From the NCBI GenBank assembly GCA_028689145.1, contig JAQTWT010000008.1, positions 1-64,000 of the forward strand: a stretch of DNA of 64,000 nucleotides. Direction: 5' to 3'. Positions 9,612-18,495 of the stretch are shown here, piece after piece. This DNA is from Gallionella sp. (lineage in GTDB: Bacteria > Pseudomonadota > Gammaproteobacteria > Burkholderiales > Gallionellaceae). Within the stretch, counting starts at the first letter, position 1. Every line of letters starts with the position of its first letter. A program made the translations under genes and the position numbers. The notes under the pieces were generated by a model, which had not been told where the DNA came from, made no database searches, and worked only from the letters and a program-made list of their open reading frames with translations.

Positions 9612-12065
9612 ATGGGAGTCATTAAAAAAATCCTGTACCGCGGCAATTTTCTCGGCAAACAGCGCCATTGCCACTTTTTCCTCGATATGGAGGAAAACAT
9701 CCATATTCATTATCGCGACCTGCGCATCGAGTTGAGCCGGGGCGAATTCGAGGATATCTGCGATGCATTCCGCAAGCAGTCGCAGGAATTGCAAGCCATC
9801 ATCAACGAGAAAAATTATCAGGACGGCACACTGCCCAACGCCAATCAGGATGATGTGCGTATCTGGACCGAGTCTCTGCTCAAGCATGATGTCAAATATC
9901 ATCCGCAGCGTTTTTCGCTGGAGGAGTGCAGCGACGGATTTCATTTCCATTACCGCAATTACAAGCTGCTGTTCGATGAGGCCGAATTCCGGCAAGTTGC
10001 GAAGTTGTTCAAGAATCTCGATGTGGATAGCCCGTGTGCCGCCAGTTACGCCGAGGTGCTCGAACTGCTGGAGGGCAACGATGTTGATTTCGTGCTGGAT
10101 GCGGGCAATGTGCCGGGCAAAGTATTGGCTATCGCCGTTGCCGCTTATCACTTTCCAAAAATCCGGGAAATTTTCAAGCTGATAGGCTTCACGCTGGATG
10201 CGCAGAAATATGAGCATCGCTATCAGGGCCCGATGCTTCTGGTAGTGGCCAAAGTTAACAACCAACTTTCCGCATTCGATTACCGGCGTATCCGGGGCAA
10301 CAAGGAGACGGAAAGGTTGGTCGATTTTCTGTCCCGCAATGCCGCCGCTATCGACCCGGATGCGCTGAATAGAATCAAATGCCAGGTGCTTGATCTGTAT
10401 TTCTCCCTGAGCTCCGGGCAGAAATTGAATGTGGAGATTGATCAGCAATCGTGGCTTTATTCGCCGGCCAACCGGCAAGTCATTTTTCCCTATAGTGTTT
10501 CCGCACAAGGCGGCAAGAGTGAAGCTGCGGCACTCTACAAGACTTGGGGTGACTTTTTGGTAAGTCTAAAACTATGGTTTGTGAAACCCACCAAGCAGAG
10601 TTTTCCGCCCGCCGAGCAAGCGTTATTGAAGCAACAGGTGATCGACACGATCAGAAATGAAGTCGCCGCCTGCGGTGCGGTCGACAGGATTTACTTGATG
10701 GGGTCGGCGTTGCGCGGCGAAATGGGGCGTTACCTTGCGCCATTCGTCAACGGCCCGCAGGTCAAACTGGGATCGGATGTGGATATTTTGGTGGAGATCA
10801 ATCCCGCTCGCGAAGCGGATATTCCCGCGCACTGGACTTTAATCAGGCAGAACGAGCCGTCCAACCGTTGCGCCATCTACCACATCAAGCAAATTCCCAT
10901 GGCGGGCGGGATCGACGAATGGGCGAAACTGTATCCCCATTTACCGCTCATCCAGCATTTGATCGACGCGTATGTATTCTTCCCCTCGCGCGGATACCGG
11001 CAGGAAAAAGATGCTTTCATGGGCAAGTTCGATGCCGAACTGTTTTATGACCGGACTCGCGACGGTGCGGTTAACCGCACCGGGGAAGAACAGCAGATTG
11101 CCCGGCGGATATCCGAGTTGCATGCCTTTCCGCAGGTGACGGTCGAAAAAATGAATGTGGCCGCGATGAATGTGGCTACCGAGAATGCGCTGTACAAGGT
11201 GTTTGCCGGTGAGCACGACTACATACTCAAACTTTTCAAAGTGTCCGGAAACTACAAGCGCGGCCGTATTCCCGAGCACACCGCCTATGAAGAAAAACTG
11301 GTGACACAGCTTAAGCAACGGGGTGTTGTGACCGCAGGAATCATTCCCGCTACGCAAGGCGGGGATGCGACCATCGAAGGTTTTCCGGCTTTGCTGTTCG
11401 AGCGAATTTGCGGCGAGGCGCAGCTGAAGCCGGAGTACCCGCTGGACAAGGTATGTGCCGCGCTGGCACTCATCCACCGGGTGCAAATTGAACGCCCGCT
11501 GGAATTGGCCGGAGATTTCTCGTTCGAGGATATTTGTGACATTTGGCTGCCGATGTTTCGGGTGTATTTGAACGATCACACGCATGGCGCAGAGATCGCC
11601 GCTGCATTGTCCGGAATGGCTCCGTTGTCCGAACGCTGCGGTTCCGCCGAATACCGTAAGGCGTTGTACGCTGCCGGGCCAACCGTTCATAATCACGGCG
11701 ATGTCACCCCGAAGAACGTGATCACCAATCAGCACGGCGAGGCGGTTTTCTTTGATTTCAACAATGCTTATTTCGGCCCGCGCATGGCTGATGTGCTGGA
11801 CGGTGCTTTTGAATTCTCGCTGGCCGAACAATATATCCACCTTGCCGATTTTGTCCGTTTTGACGCGTTCATTTCCCAATATTCCGCCAGCAATCCGCTC
11901 ACGGACGGGGAAACCGGCAAGCTGCTGCAATGGATCGAATTGACCGGTCTGATCAAATTTACCCGGGAAATTCGCGCACTGCTGGAACATCCGGCGGATG
12001 AACTGCGCCGGAAACGTGCTCTGGCGATTGCAGAATTCGTCCTGTCCCGCACGAATACACATTGA
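9612..12065 (+). CDS. Nucleotidyltransferase / APH-like kinase fusion (817 aa)
   Basis: Residues about 20-135 contain two copies of a short module (HIHYRDLRIELSRGEFEDI and FHFHYRNYKLLFDEAEFRQV), each read as beta-beta-helix, which I cannot assign. Residues about 345-470 are a nucleotidyltransferase of the polymerase-beta superfamily: MGSALRGE near 363 and GSDVDILVEI at 387-396 give the GS and DxD catalytic motifs. Residues about 500-817 are an aminoglycoside-phosphotransferase-like kinase: NHGDVTPKNV near 694-703 and VFFDFNNAYFG. It is divergent from the CapA/kinase/Mur fusion, and both large proteins share the kinase module. Inference: the two act on the same small precursor, one activating and one ligating. 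No signal peptide. Function not established. Confidence 0.75.
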   Translation: MGVIKKILYRGNFLGKQRHCHFFLDMEENIHIHYRDLRIELSRGEFEDICDAFRKQSQELQAIINEKNYQDGTLPNANQDDVRIWTESLLKHDVKYHPQRFSLEECSDGFHFHYRNYKLLFDEAEFRQVAKLFKNLDVDSPCAASYAEVLELLEGNDVDFVLDAGNVPGKVLAIAVAAYHFPKIREIFKLIGFTLDAQKYEHRYQGPMLLVVAKVNNQLSAFDYRRIRGNKETERLVDFLSRNAAAIDPDALNRIKCQVLDLYFSLSSGQKLNVEIDQQSWLYSPANRQVIFPYSVSAQGGKSEAAALYKTWGDFLVSLKLWFVKPTKQSFPPAEQALLKQQVIDTIRNEVAACGAVDRIYLMGSALRGEMGRYLAPFVNGPQVKLGSDVDILVEINPAREADIPAHWTLIRQNEPSNRCAIYHIKQIPMAGGIDEWAKLYPHLPLIQHLIDAYVFFPSRGYRQEKDAFMGKFDAELFYDRTRDGAVNRTGEEQQIARRISELHAFPQVTVEKMNVAAMNVATENALYKVFAGEHDYILKLFKVSGNYKRGRIPEHTAYEEKLVTQLKQRGVVTAGIIPATQGGDATIEGFPALLFERICGEAQLKPEYPLDKVCAALALIHRVQIERPLELAGDFSFEDICDIWLPMFRVYLNDHTHGAEIAAALSGMAPLSERCGSAEYRKALYAAGPTVHNHGDVTPKNVITNQHGEAVFFDFNNAYFGPRMADVLDGAFEFSLAEQYIHLADFVRFDAFISQYSASNPLTDGETGKLLQWIELTGLIKFTREIRALLEHPADELRRKRALAIAEFVLSRTNTH

Positions 12066-12078
12066 TTGTCTTTTTGCG

Positions 12079-13227
12079 ATGAGTAGGAAATTCCTTGCGG
12101 TTATGCTGGCATTGGCGCTGTGCTTCCCCGCTGGAGCGTTCGCCGAAACGATAGGCATACGTTTTATCGTCAGCAATGATCTCGGGCGTACTGCGGCACA
12201 GCAGCAACTTACCCGCGCAACACTGGAAAAATATGTGGCCGGGCTAAATGACCGCTACCGGAATAGTCAGGTGGTTCTCCATGCCGAAATCGTGCAGATC
12301 GAATTTGTCCGGATTGAAGCGGTGGACGACATACGGATCATCGACGACATGGCGCACGAGCGCAACGGGTTCGAAGCCATGTTCCGGCGTGCAGATGAAT
12401 TCGGTGCCGATTTTACCGTTGCCATGCCCAGCAAACTGCTGATGCAGGGCAAGCCGGGTTGCGGCCGTGCTGCCGCGGTAAACCAGTCGGTTGCGGCGAT
12501 ATCCACGCCGCGCAAGGCTTTTGCAGTGGTCAATTTTGTGTGCGGTGCACATACTCTGGCGCACGAGTTGGGACATCTGATGGGTTTGAACCACGGCACG
12601 CTGGTCGATGCCTGCAATCCGAAAATGGGACACACCTCGGCCATCGCTCCCTATGCCAACGGTTACGCAGATGGGAACTGCGATAGCAAGCCGCAGCCCG
12701 GGGAGTTCGGCGATATCATGGTGGGCGGTCACATGCGCGAAGTGATCGGCAACGACAAAGGCAATCTGCCCATTTTTTCCAACCCGCGCCTACACGATGA
12801 ACGCTGCGGTAAAAAACAGGCTTGCGGTGATCCGCTCACAGGCGATGCGGCTCGTGCGCTGAATGAAAACGCGCATTATTATGCATCCCACGAAGAGCCG
12901 GATGTGCACACGTTGCATTATGGAAGTGCTGAACTGAGCGATTGCATCAATACAAAATATCGCGGGATGGAGATCGCGGAATTGCAAGAACTGGCCTGTG
13001 CAAATTACAGTATAGGTAACCTTGCGGGCATGGAGAAATTGACCGCATTGCGGCGCATTGACTTGTCGGAAAACCGGCTCGCGGACATCGCATCGCTGGC
13101 GGAATTATTGCCCGCTCGCGTCGAGAAAATAGACCTGATGGGGAACAACCGGATATCGTGCGAATCCCTCGACAGACTAGATAATAAATTTCCCGGTAAG
13201 GTGTTGCGCCCATCTTTGTGCTTGTGA
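12079..13227 (+). CDS. Secreted metzincin zinc protease with C-terminal leucine-rich repeats
   Basis: The ATG at 12079 was chosen because it gives a clean signal peptide (MSRKFLAVMLALALCFPAGA); the open frame continues further upstream inside the preceding gene. The extended zinc motif HELGHLMGLNH lies at residues 162-172 and is followed by a Met-turn (GDIMVGG), the mark of the metzincin clan. Residues about 295-365 carry two to three leucine-rich-repeat-like turns (LTALRRIDLSENRLADIASL, VEKIDLMGNNRIS). Several cysteines suggest disulfides and a periplasmic or extracellular location. It starts 13 bp after the nucleotidyltransferase/kinase gene, on the same strand, so it is likely its operon partner. 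Substrate unknown. Confidence 0.8.
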   Translation: MSRKFLAVMLALALCFPAGAFAETIGIRFIVSNDLGRTAAQQQLTRATLEKYVAGLNDRYRNSQVVLHAEIVQIEFVRIEAVDDIRIIDDMAHERNGFEAMFRRADEFGADFTVAMPSKLLMQGKPGCGRAAAVNQSVAAISTPRKAFAVVNFVCGAHTLAHELGHLMGLNHGTLVDACNPKMGHTSAIAPYANGYADGNCDSKPQPGEFGDIMVGGHMREVIGNDKGNLPIFSNPRLHDERCGKKQACGDPLTGDAARALNENAHYYASHEEPDVHTLHYGSAELSDCINTKYRGMEIAELQELACANYSIGNLAGMEKLTALRRIDLSENRLADIASLAELLPARVEKIDLMGNNRISCESLDRLDNKFPGKVLRPSLCL

Positions 13228-13350
13228 TGATGTGTAGTGTTGGATACGCGAAACGGGAATGTCGCTTGTTGCCTGTCACCCCTGCAATGCCCTCCTGTAG
13301 ATCGCCCTGCATTTACCATCCTGATTCGCTGATTGGGTAGAATGGCGCGT

Positions 13351-14115
13351 ATGCCTACCCTGAAAATCGCCACTTACAATATCCATAAAGGACTTTCTGC
13401 GTTCAATCGCCGTGTGGTATTGCACGAGTTGCGCGAGCGTTTGCACGAGTTGAATGCCGATATCGTGTTTTTGCAGGAAGTGCAGGGCGAGCATACGCGC
13501 CATGCCGAGCGCTATGACAACTATCATGACGGCGCGCAGCACGAGTTCATCGCGGAAGCGGTATGGCCGCATTCGGTGTATGGGAAAAATTCGGTATATG
13601 AAGCCGGGCACCACGGCAACGCGATACTCAGCCGCTTCCCGATTCTTGAATCCTTGAACATGGATATTTCCGCACACCGTTTTGAAAGTCGCGGACTGCT
13701 GCACTGCGAGATTGAGCTGGCCGGAAAGATTCCGGTACATTGTCTGTGCGCGCATTTCGGATTATTCGCCAAAGGCCGCCGCGTGCAGACCAAGTCACTG
13801 ATCGAGTATGTGCACAATGCTATACCGCCCGGTGCGCCGCTGATCGTCGCGGGAGATTTCAATGACTGGGGCAACCGGATGAGCCGTTCCCTTGCCGGTG
13901 AACTGGGTATGCATGACGTGTTCCATCTGCATAACGGCAGTCACGCGCGCAGCTTTCCGGCCAGATTGCCACTGTTGCGACTGGATCGGATTTACGTGCG
14001 CGGTTTCAGCGTGCTGCACTGCGATGTGCATGCCGGTGGCGCGTGGCGGCGGCTGTCCGATCATGCCGCGCTTTCGGCGCAGCTGAAACGGCATGATCCG
14101 GTGAAGATGCCATGA
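13351..14115 (+). CDS. Endonuclease/exonuclease/phosphatase family protein (YbhP-like)
   Basis: About 254 residues of the EEP fold: IATYNIHKG at the N-terminus, the LQEVQ metal-binding Glu, GNAILSRFPI, VAGDFNDW and the C-terminal LSDHAALSA histidine motif. These are the active-site motifs of Mg-dependent phosphodiesterases. It overlaps clsB by four bases, the same pairing as ybhP-clsB in Escherichia coli, which suggests a role linked to phospholipid metabolism (inference). ATG codons at 13342 and 13351 are both possible; the GGGTAG at 13335-13340 is spaced better for 13351. Confidence 0.85.
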   Translation: MPTLKIATYNIHKGLSAFNRRVVLHELRERLHELNADIVFLQEVQGEHTRHAERYDNYHDGAQHEFIAEAVWPHSVYGKNSVYEAGHHGNAILSRFPILESLNMDISAHRFESRGLLHCEIELAGKIPVHCLCAHFGLFAKGRRVQTKSLIEYVHNAIPPGAPLIVAGDFNDWGNRMSRSLAGELGMHDVFHLHNGSHARSFPARLPLLRLDRIYVRGFSVLHCDVHAGGAWRRLSDHAALSAQLKRHDPVKMP

Positions 14116-15293
14116 CTGGCAGCCATACCATTGCCGGGAACCGGCTCACGCTGCTGCAGAACGGCACGGCGTTCTTTCCGCAATTGTGCGCGGATGTTGA
14201 TGCCGCACAGCATTCGATTTATCTGGAAACTTACATTTTTGCCGCGGATCAAACCGGGCGCATGGTTGCCGACGCGTTGCAACGGGCAGCTGCACGCGGG
14301 GTATCGGTACGTCTGCTGTTGGACGGTTTCGGTTCGGCAGAGTTGCCGCAGCAATGGGTGGACGAGCTGCGCGCGGCGGAAGTCGAGGTGCAATGGTACC
14401 GGCGTGAAATTTCGCCCTTTACTTTTCGCCGCAGTCGCAAGCGTCGCCTGCTGAGGCTGCACCGCAAACTGGCAGTAATCGACGGCGAAGTCGCTTTCGT
14501 CGGCGGCATCAATATCATCAACGATATTCCGGAACACAGTGATTTTACTATGCCGCGCCTCGACTATGCCGTGCGGGTGCAGGGTGCCGTGTCCGGTGAG
14601 ATTCACTCGGCCATGCGGCATCTGTGGGGCACGGTGTCTTGGGCTAGTCTGCGCAGGCGCGGCAAGGAAATCGAGCGGTTTATTTTGGAGAGGGCGAAGC
14701 ATGGCGCGGTGCCGGAGATTGCTTTCTTAGTGCGCGATAATTTGCGCCATCGCCGCGATATCGAACGTGCCTATCTGAAAGCACTTGCCGGTGCGCGGCG
14801 CGAAATTATCATCGCCAATGCTTACTTTTTGCCCGGACGCCGTTTTCGCCGCGCCTTGTTTCATGCCGCGCGGCGCGGGGTGCGCGTTGTGCTGTTGCTG
14901 CAGGGAAAAATGGAATACCGCCTGCAGCACTACGCCACGCATGCGCTTTATGACCGGCTGCTTGCGGCCGGTATCGAGATCCACGAATATCAGGCCAGCT
15001 ATCTGCACGCCAAGGTTGCCGTGGTGGACGGGCAATGGGCGACAGTGGGTTCGTCGAATATCGACCCGTTTAGTTTGTTGCTGGCGCGCGAGGCCAATCT
15101 GGTCATTCTGGATAGCGGCTTTGCCGGGGAATTGCGCGCGAATTTGCTTGCCGCGATCAGCGACGGTGCGGTGCATATTGGCGATGAATATGGCAGGACA
15201 CGCAATTTTTTTGGTCGTCTGATCGCACGCCTGAGTTATGGTGCGGTGCGCCTGTTGGTCGGTCTGGCGGGATATCGCAAGGGCGGTTCGTAA
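14112..15293 (+). CDS. clsB: Cardiolipin synthase B, phospholipase D family
   Basis: 393 residues with two HKD motifs: HRKLAVIDGEVAFVGGIN starting at about residue 117 and HAKVAVVDGQWATVGSSN at about 299. Both histidines are needed for the phosphatidyl transfer that makes cardiolipin in this family. The length and absence of N-terminal membrane helices fit ClsB rather than ClsA, and the preceding overlapping EEP gene repeats the ybhP-clsB arrangement. Likely a membrane-associated enzyme of the inner leaflet. Confidence 0.9.
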   Translation: MTGSHTIAGNRLTLLQNGTAFFPQLCADVDAAQHSIYLETYIFAADQTGRMVADALQRAAARGVSVRLLLDGFGSAELPQQWVDELRAAEVEVQWYRREISPFTFRRSRKRRLLRLHRKLAVIDGEVAFVGGINIINDIPEHSDFTMPRLDYAVRVQGAVSGEIHSAMRHLWGTVSWASLRRRGKEIERFILERAKHGAVPEIAFLVRDNLRHRRDIERAYLKALAGARREIIIANAYFLPGRRFRRALFHAARRGVRVVLLLQGKMEYRLQHYATHALYDRLLAAGIEIHEYQASYLHAKVAVVDGQWATVGSSNIDPFSLLLAREANLVILDSGFAGELRANLLAAISDGAVHIGDEYGRTRNFFGRLIARLSYGAVRLLVGLAGYRKGGS

Positions 15294-15369
15294 GTGGTTG
15301 CATCGGATATCAGGCAGTCTTTCGGTTGTTCTATCGCAATAACTATTTAGTCAGCGCGATGTGCGCGGC

Positions 15370-15375
15370 TATAAT
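15370..15375 (+). promoter_or_regulatory. Possible -10 box upstream of the Atm1-type exporter
   Basis: A perfect TATAAT lies 32 bp before the ATG at 15408. The -35 region (TTAGTC around 15347) is poor, so this is a tentative promoter. Confidence 0.35.
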
Positions 15376-15407
15376 TACCGGCTAACATTACCCATCGCTA
15401 CCGAATA

Positions 15408-17303
15408 ATGCGTCCATCACCCGTTCCACCGCCAAATACCGATAACCGCGCCGACTGGCAAACCCTGCATTCCCTGTGGCCGTATCTGTGGGAATTCAAG
15501 GCGCGCGTGATCATCGCGCTGCTCCTGCTGGTATTCGCCAAGCTCGCCAACGTATCCGTCCCGCTGGTGCTCAAGGAGATCATCGACTCGCTGGACAAGT
15601 CCCAAGCAGTGCTGGCGGTGCCGGTATTTCTGGTGATCGGCTACGGCGTGTTGCGTCTATCCAGCACGCTGTTCGGCGAATTGCGCGATGCGGTGTTCGC
15701 CAAGGTCACGCAACGCGCGATCCGGCGCGTGGCACTGAAGGTGTTCGAGCATTTGCACGATCTCAGTTTGCGCTTCCATCTCGACCGGCAGACCGGCGGG
15801 GTATCGCGCGACATCGAACGCGGCACGCGCGGCATCGGTTTTTTGCTGAATTTCATGCTGTTCAATATCCTGCCCACCCTGCTGGAAATAGCCCTGGTAG
15901 CCGCGATCCTGTTTAGCAAATACAACATCTGGTTCGCGGTGATCACATTTGTCACCCTGCTGGTTTATATCGCGTTCACCCTGTTTATTACCGAATGGCG
16001 CATGGTGGTGCGCCGCTCGATGAACGATCTGGATTCCAAAGCGAACAGCCACGCCATCGACAGCCTGCTGAATTATGAAACGGTAAAGTATTTCGGCAAT
16101 GAACAATATGAAGCGCGGCGTTATGACCAGAATATGCAACGCTGGGAAGTGGTGGCGGTGCGCAACACCACCTCGCTGGCGCTTCTGAATGCCGGCCAGA
16201 GCTTCATTATCGCCATCGGCATCACCGCGCTGATGCTGCTGGCCGCAGACGGGGTGGCAAAGGGGACGATGACGCTGGGCGATCTGGTGCTGGTCAACGT
16301 GTTTATGATCCAGCTATATATGCCGCTGCATTTTCTCGGCTTCGTGTACCGCGAAATACGCCATGCATTGGCGGATATGGAAAAAATGTTCGGCCTGTTG
16401 AACGAACACCGCGAGATCGCGGATAAACCCGGCGCGCAGATTTTGCAATTAGGCAAGGAGGAAGTGCGGCCACGACACGGTGCGGCGGAGCCGTCTGGTG
16501 CGGGAGTGACCGCATCGCAACTCCTCCCGCAAACGGCTGGTAACGCTTGTAACGTGGCGGAGGTGCGTTTTGAACAAGTCTGTTTCGGCTATGCGCCGGA
16601 CCGGCAGATTTTATTCGATGTGAGTTTTACCATCCCGGAGGGGCATACCGTGGCGGTGGTGGGGGCGAGTGGTGCGGGTAAGTCCACGCTATCGCGCTTG
16701 CTGTTCCGCTTTTACGATGTGCAACAGGGGAGCATCCTGATCAACGGGCTGGACATTCGCGATGTCACGCAAAACAGCCTGCGCGCGGCAATCGGCATCG
16801 TGCCGCAAGACACCGTGCTGTTCAACGATACGATCTACTACAACATCGCTTACGGGCGGCCCGATGCGACGCGCTCAGAAATTATCGCCGCAGCGCAGGC
16901 CGCGCACATCCATGGCTTTGTCGAATCGCTGCCGCAGGGTTATGACAGCATGGTGGGCGAGCGCGGCTTGAAGTTGTCCGGCGGCGAGAAACAGCGTGTG
17001 GCAATCGCGCGCGCCATTCTGAAAAATCCGGCAATCCTGATCTTCGACGAGGCAACTTCCGCGCTCGATTCAAAATCGGAAAAGGCGATACAGGCCGAGT
17101 TGCAGAGCATCGCGCAAAATCGCACCACGCTGATCATCGCGCATCGCCTGTCCACCGTGGTGGATGCCGACCAGATACTGGTGATGGACAAGGGACGCAT
17201 CGTCGAACGCGGATCGCATCAGGAATTGCTGGCACTGAACAGGCTTTATGCGCAAATGTGGAATCTTCAGAAGCAAGTGGAGATAATTCATCCTGCCTAT
17301 TGA
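15408..17303 (+). CDS. Atm1-type ABC exporter (fused permease and ATPase)
   Basis: 631 residues: a six-helix exporter membrane domain (about residues 30-320) and a nucleotide-binding domain (about 385-620) with Walker A GASGAGKST near 418-426, signature LSGGEKQR, Walker B ILIFDEAT and the HRLSTV switch histidine. The length, N-terminal sequence and lack of a peptidase domain match the Atm1/ABCB7/HMT1 subfamily, which exports glutathione-linked sulfur or metal compounds. A low-similarity insert around residues 345-385 joins the two domains. The stop codon overlaps the FNR-type palindrome that precedes pbpG. Confidence 0.88.
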   Translation: MRPSPVPPPNTDNRADWQTLHSLWPYLWEFKARVIIALLLLVFAKLANVSVPLVLKEIIDSLDKSQAVLAVPVFLVIGYGVLRLSSTLFGELRDAVFAKVTQRAIRRVALKVFEHLHDLSLRFHLDRQTGGVSRDIERGTRGIGFLLNFMLFNILPTLLEIALVAAILFSKYNIWFAVITFVTLLVYIAFTLFITEWRMVVRRSMNDLDSKANSHAIDSLLNYETVKYFGNEQYEARRYDQNMQRWEVVAVRNTTSLALLNAGQSFIIAIGITALMLLAADGVAKGTMTLGDLVLVNVFMIQLYMPLHFLGFVYREIRHALADMEKMFGLLNEHREIADKPGAQILQLGKEEVRPRHGAAEPSGAGVTASQLLPQTAGNACNVAEVRFEQVCFGYAPDRQILFDVSFTIPEGHTVAVVGASGAGKSTLSRLLFRFYDVQQGSILINGLDIRDVTQNSLRAAIGIVPQDTVLFNDTIYYNIAYGRPDATRSEIIAAAQAAHIHGFVESLPQGYDSMVGERGLKLSGGEKQRVAIARAILKNPAILIFDEATSALDSKSEKAIQAELQSIAQNRTTLIIAHRLSTVVDADQILVMDKGRIVERGSHQELLALNRLYAQMWNLQKQVEIIHPAY

Positions 17304-17313
17304 TTTATATCAA
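17300..17313. promoter_or_regulatory. FNR/Anr-type binding site upstream of pbpG
   Basis: TTGATTTATATCAA is a perfect match to the FNR/Anr consensus TTGAT-N4-ATCAA. It overlaps the last codons of the ABC exporter and lies 52-65 bp before the pbpG GTG. A TATACT -10-like box is at 17329-17334. The centre would be near -35 of that promoter, which fits repression better than class II activation. Confidence 0.5.
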
Positions 17314-17364
17314 TATTCATGTATGCTATATACTGAATAAGTAGTTCGATAGGGGAGGTTGTTT

Positions 17365-18261
17365 GTGAAAAAAATACTGCTGATTTGCCTGTTGTCCGGG
17401 CAAATGCTGGTGGCTCATGCGGAAGAAAAGGCCGCACAGCGAACTGCATATAAACCGCATGCCAACGCAATATCACATACCGGTTCCGCACCCAAACTGC
17501 ATTCCTCGATCGCATTAATTTACGACCAGCAGACCCAGCTTCCGCTGTACACCAAAAATTCCAATGCAGTGGCTCCCATAGCCTCCATCACCAAACTAAT
17601 GACGGCGATGGTGGTGCTGGATGCGCAACAGCCGTTGAATGAAAAGATCACGATCAGTGTGGCGGATATTGATACCCTCAAAGGCACCCGTTCGCGTCTG
17701 CGTATCGGCATGACACTGACACGCAGCGAGTTGCTCAGGCTGGCATTGATGGCCTCGGAAAACCGCGCGGCCTCTGCTCTGGCGCGCAATTATCCTGGCG
17801 GATACTCCGCCGCAATCGCGGCGATGAACAGCAAGGCGCGCGATCTCAACATGCCCAACACGCGCTTTCTCGACCCTACCGGATTAAACAGCGACAACAT
17901 TTCGACTGCATATGATCTGGTCAAAATGGTCGCGGCGGCAAGCAACTATCCTTTGATTCACCGATACACTACTTTGGCATCGCATTCAGTGGACAGTCAG
18001 GGCAGGCGCGGGCGTAAGTTGCGTTTCACCAACACCAACCCGCTGGTAAGAAATGCATCATGGGATATCGGCGTAAGCAAGACCGGCTACATCAGCGAAG
18101 CCGGGCGTTGTCTGGTCATGGAGGCGGTAATCAACCAGCGTTCAGTGATTATCGTACTGCTCGATTCATGGGGTAAACGCACCCGTATCGGCGATGCCAA
18201 CCGCATCAAAAAGTGGATGGAAAGCAGCAATATGCGCAACCGCACCACGGCACGCAGCTGA
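17365..18261 (+). CDS. pbpG: D-alanyl-D-alanine endopeptidase (PBP7 type)
   Basis: 298 residues with a signal peptide and the three active-site motifs of serine penicillin-binding proteins: SITK at 74-77, SEN at 131-133 and KTG at 239-241. The small size and absence of the C-terminal amphipathic anchor of PBP5/6 point to the PBP7/8 endopeptidase, which trims peptidoglycan cross-links in the periplasm. The GTG at 17365 is preferred because AGGGGAGG at 17351-17358 is ideally placed; a TTG at 17359 is closer than usual. Confidence 0.88.
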   Translation: MKKILLICLLSGQMLVAHAEEKAAQRTAYKPHANAISHTGSAPKLHSSIALIYDQQTQLPLYTKNSNAVAPIASITKLMTAMVVLDAQQPLNEKITISVADIDTLKGTRSRLRIGMTLTRSELLRLALMASENRAASALARNYPGGYSAAIAAMNSKARDLNMPNTRFLDPTGLNSDNISTAYDLVKMVAAASNYPLIHRYTTLASHSVDSQGRRGRKLRFTNTNPLVRNASWDIGVSKTGYISEAGRCLVMEAVINQRSVIIVLLDSWGKRTRIGDANRIKKWMESSNMRNRTTARS

Positions 18262-18269
18262 TTCTCGAC

Positions 18270-18292
18270 AAGGGATGCGTCGCATCCCTTTT
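18270..18292 (+). terminator. Intrinsic terminator after pbpG
   Basis: An 8-bp stem AAGGGATG/CATCCCTT with a 5-base loop is followed by four T, 9 bp after the pbpG stop. The T tract is short, so strength is moderate. The rest of the gap to 18495 shows nothing else. Confidence 0.7.
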
Positions 18293-18495
18293 AGTTACAC
18301 CACGCCAGTTGGTATCGAATGCAGTAAAGTCCAACGTGGCAAACTCTAAACAATCCTTCCTATCGCCTTCCCGGCAGAAAAGGCTACGCTTCATTTAGCC
18401 AATCTTGCCAAATAATACAGGTACTACGTTGCCTAAAACTTTTGTCCAACGACACACAGCGGGCATTGAACTCAAATGAGATTTCTGTGAATCAT

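Noticed and set aside
10941-12176. 411-codon open frame on the minus strand
   Set aside because: It is antisense to the nucleotidyltransferase/kinase gene and has no recognisable domain.
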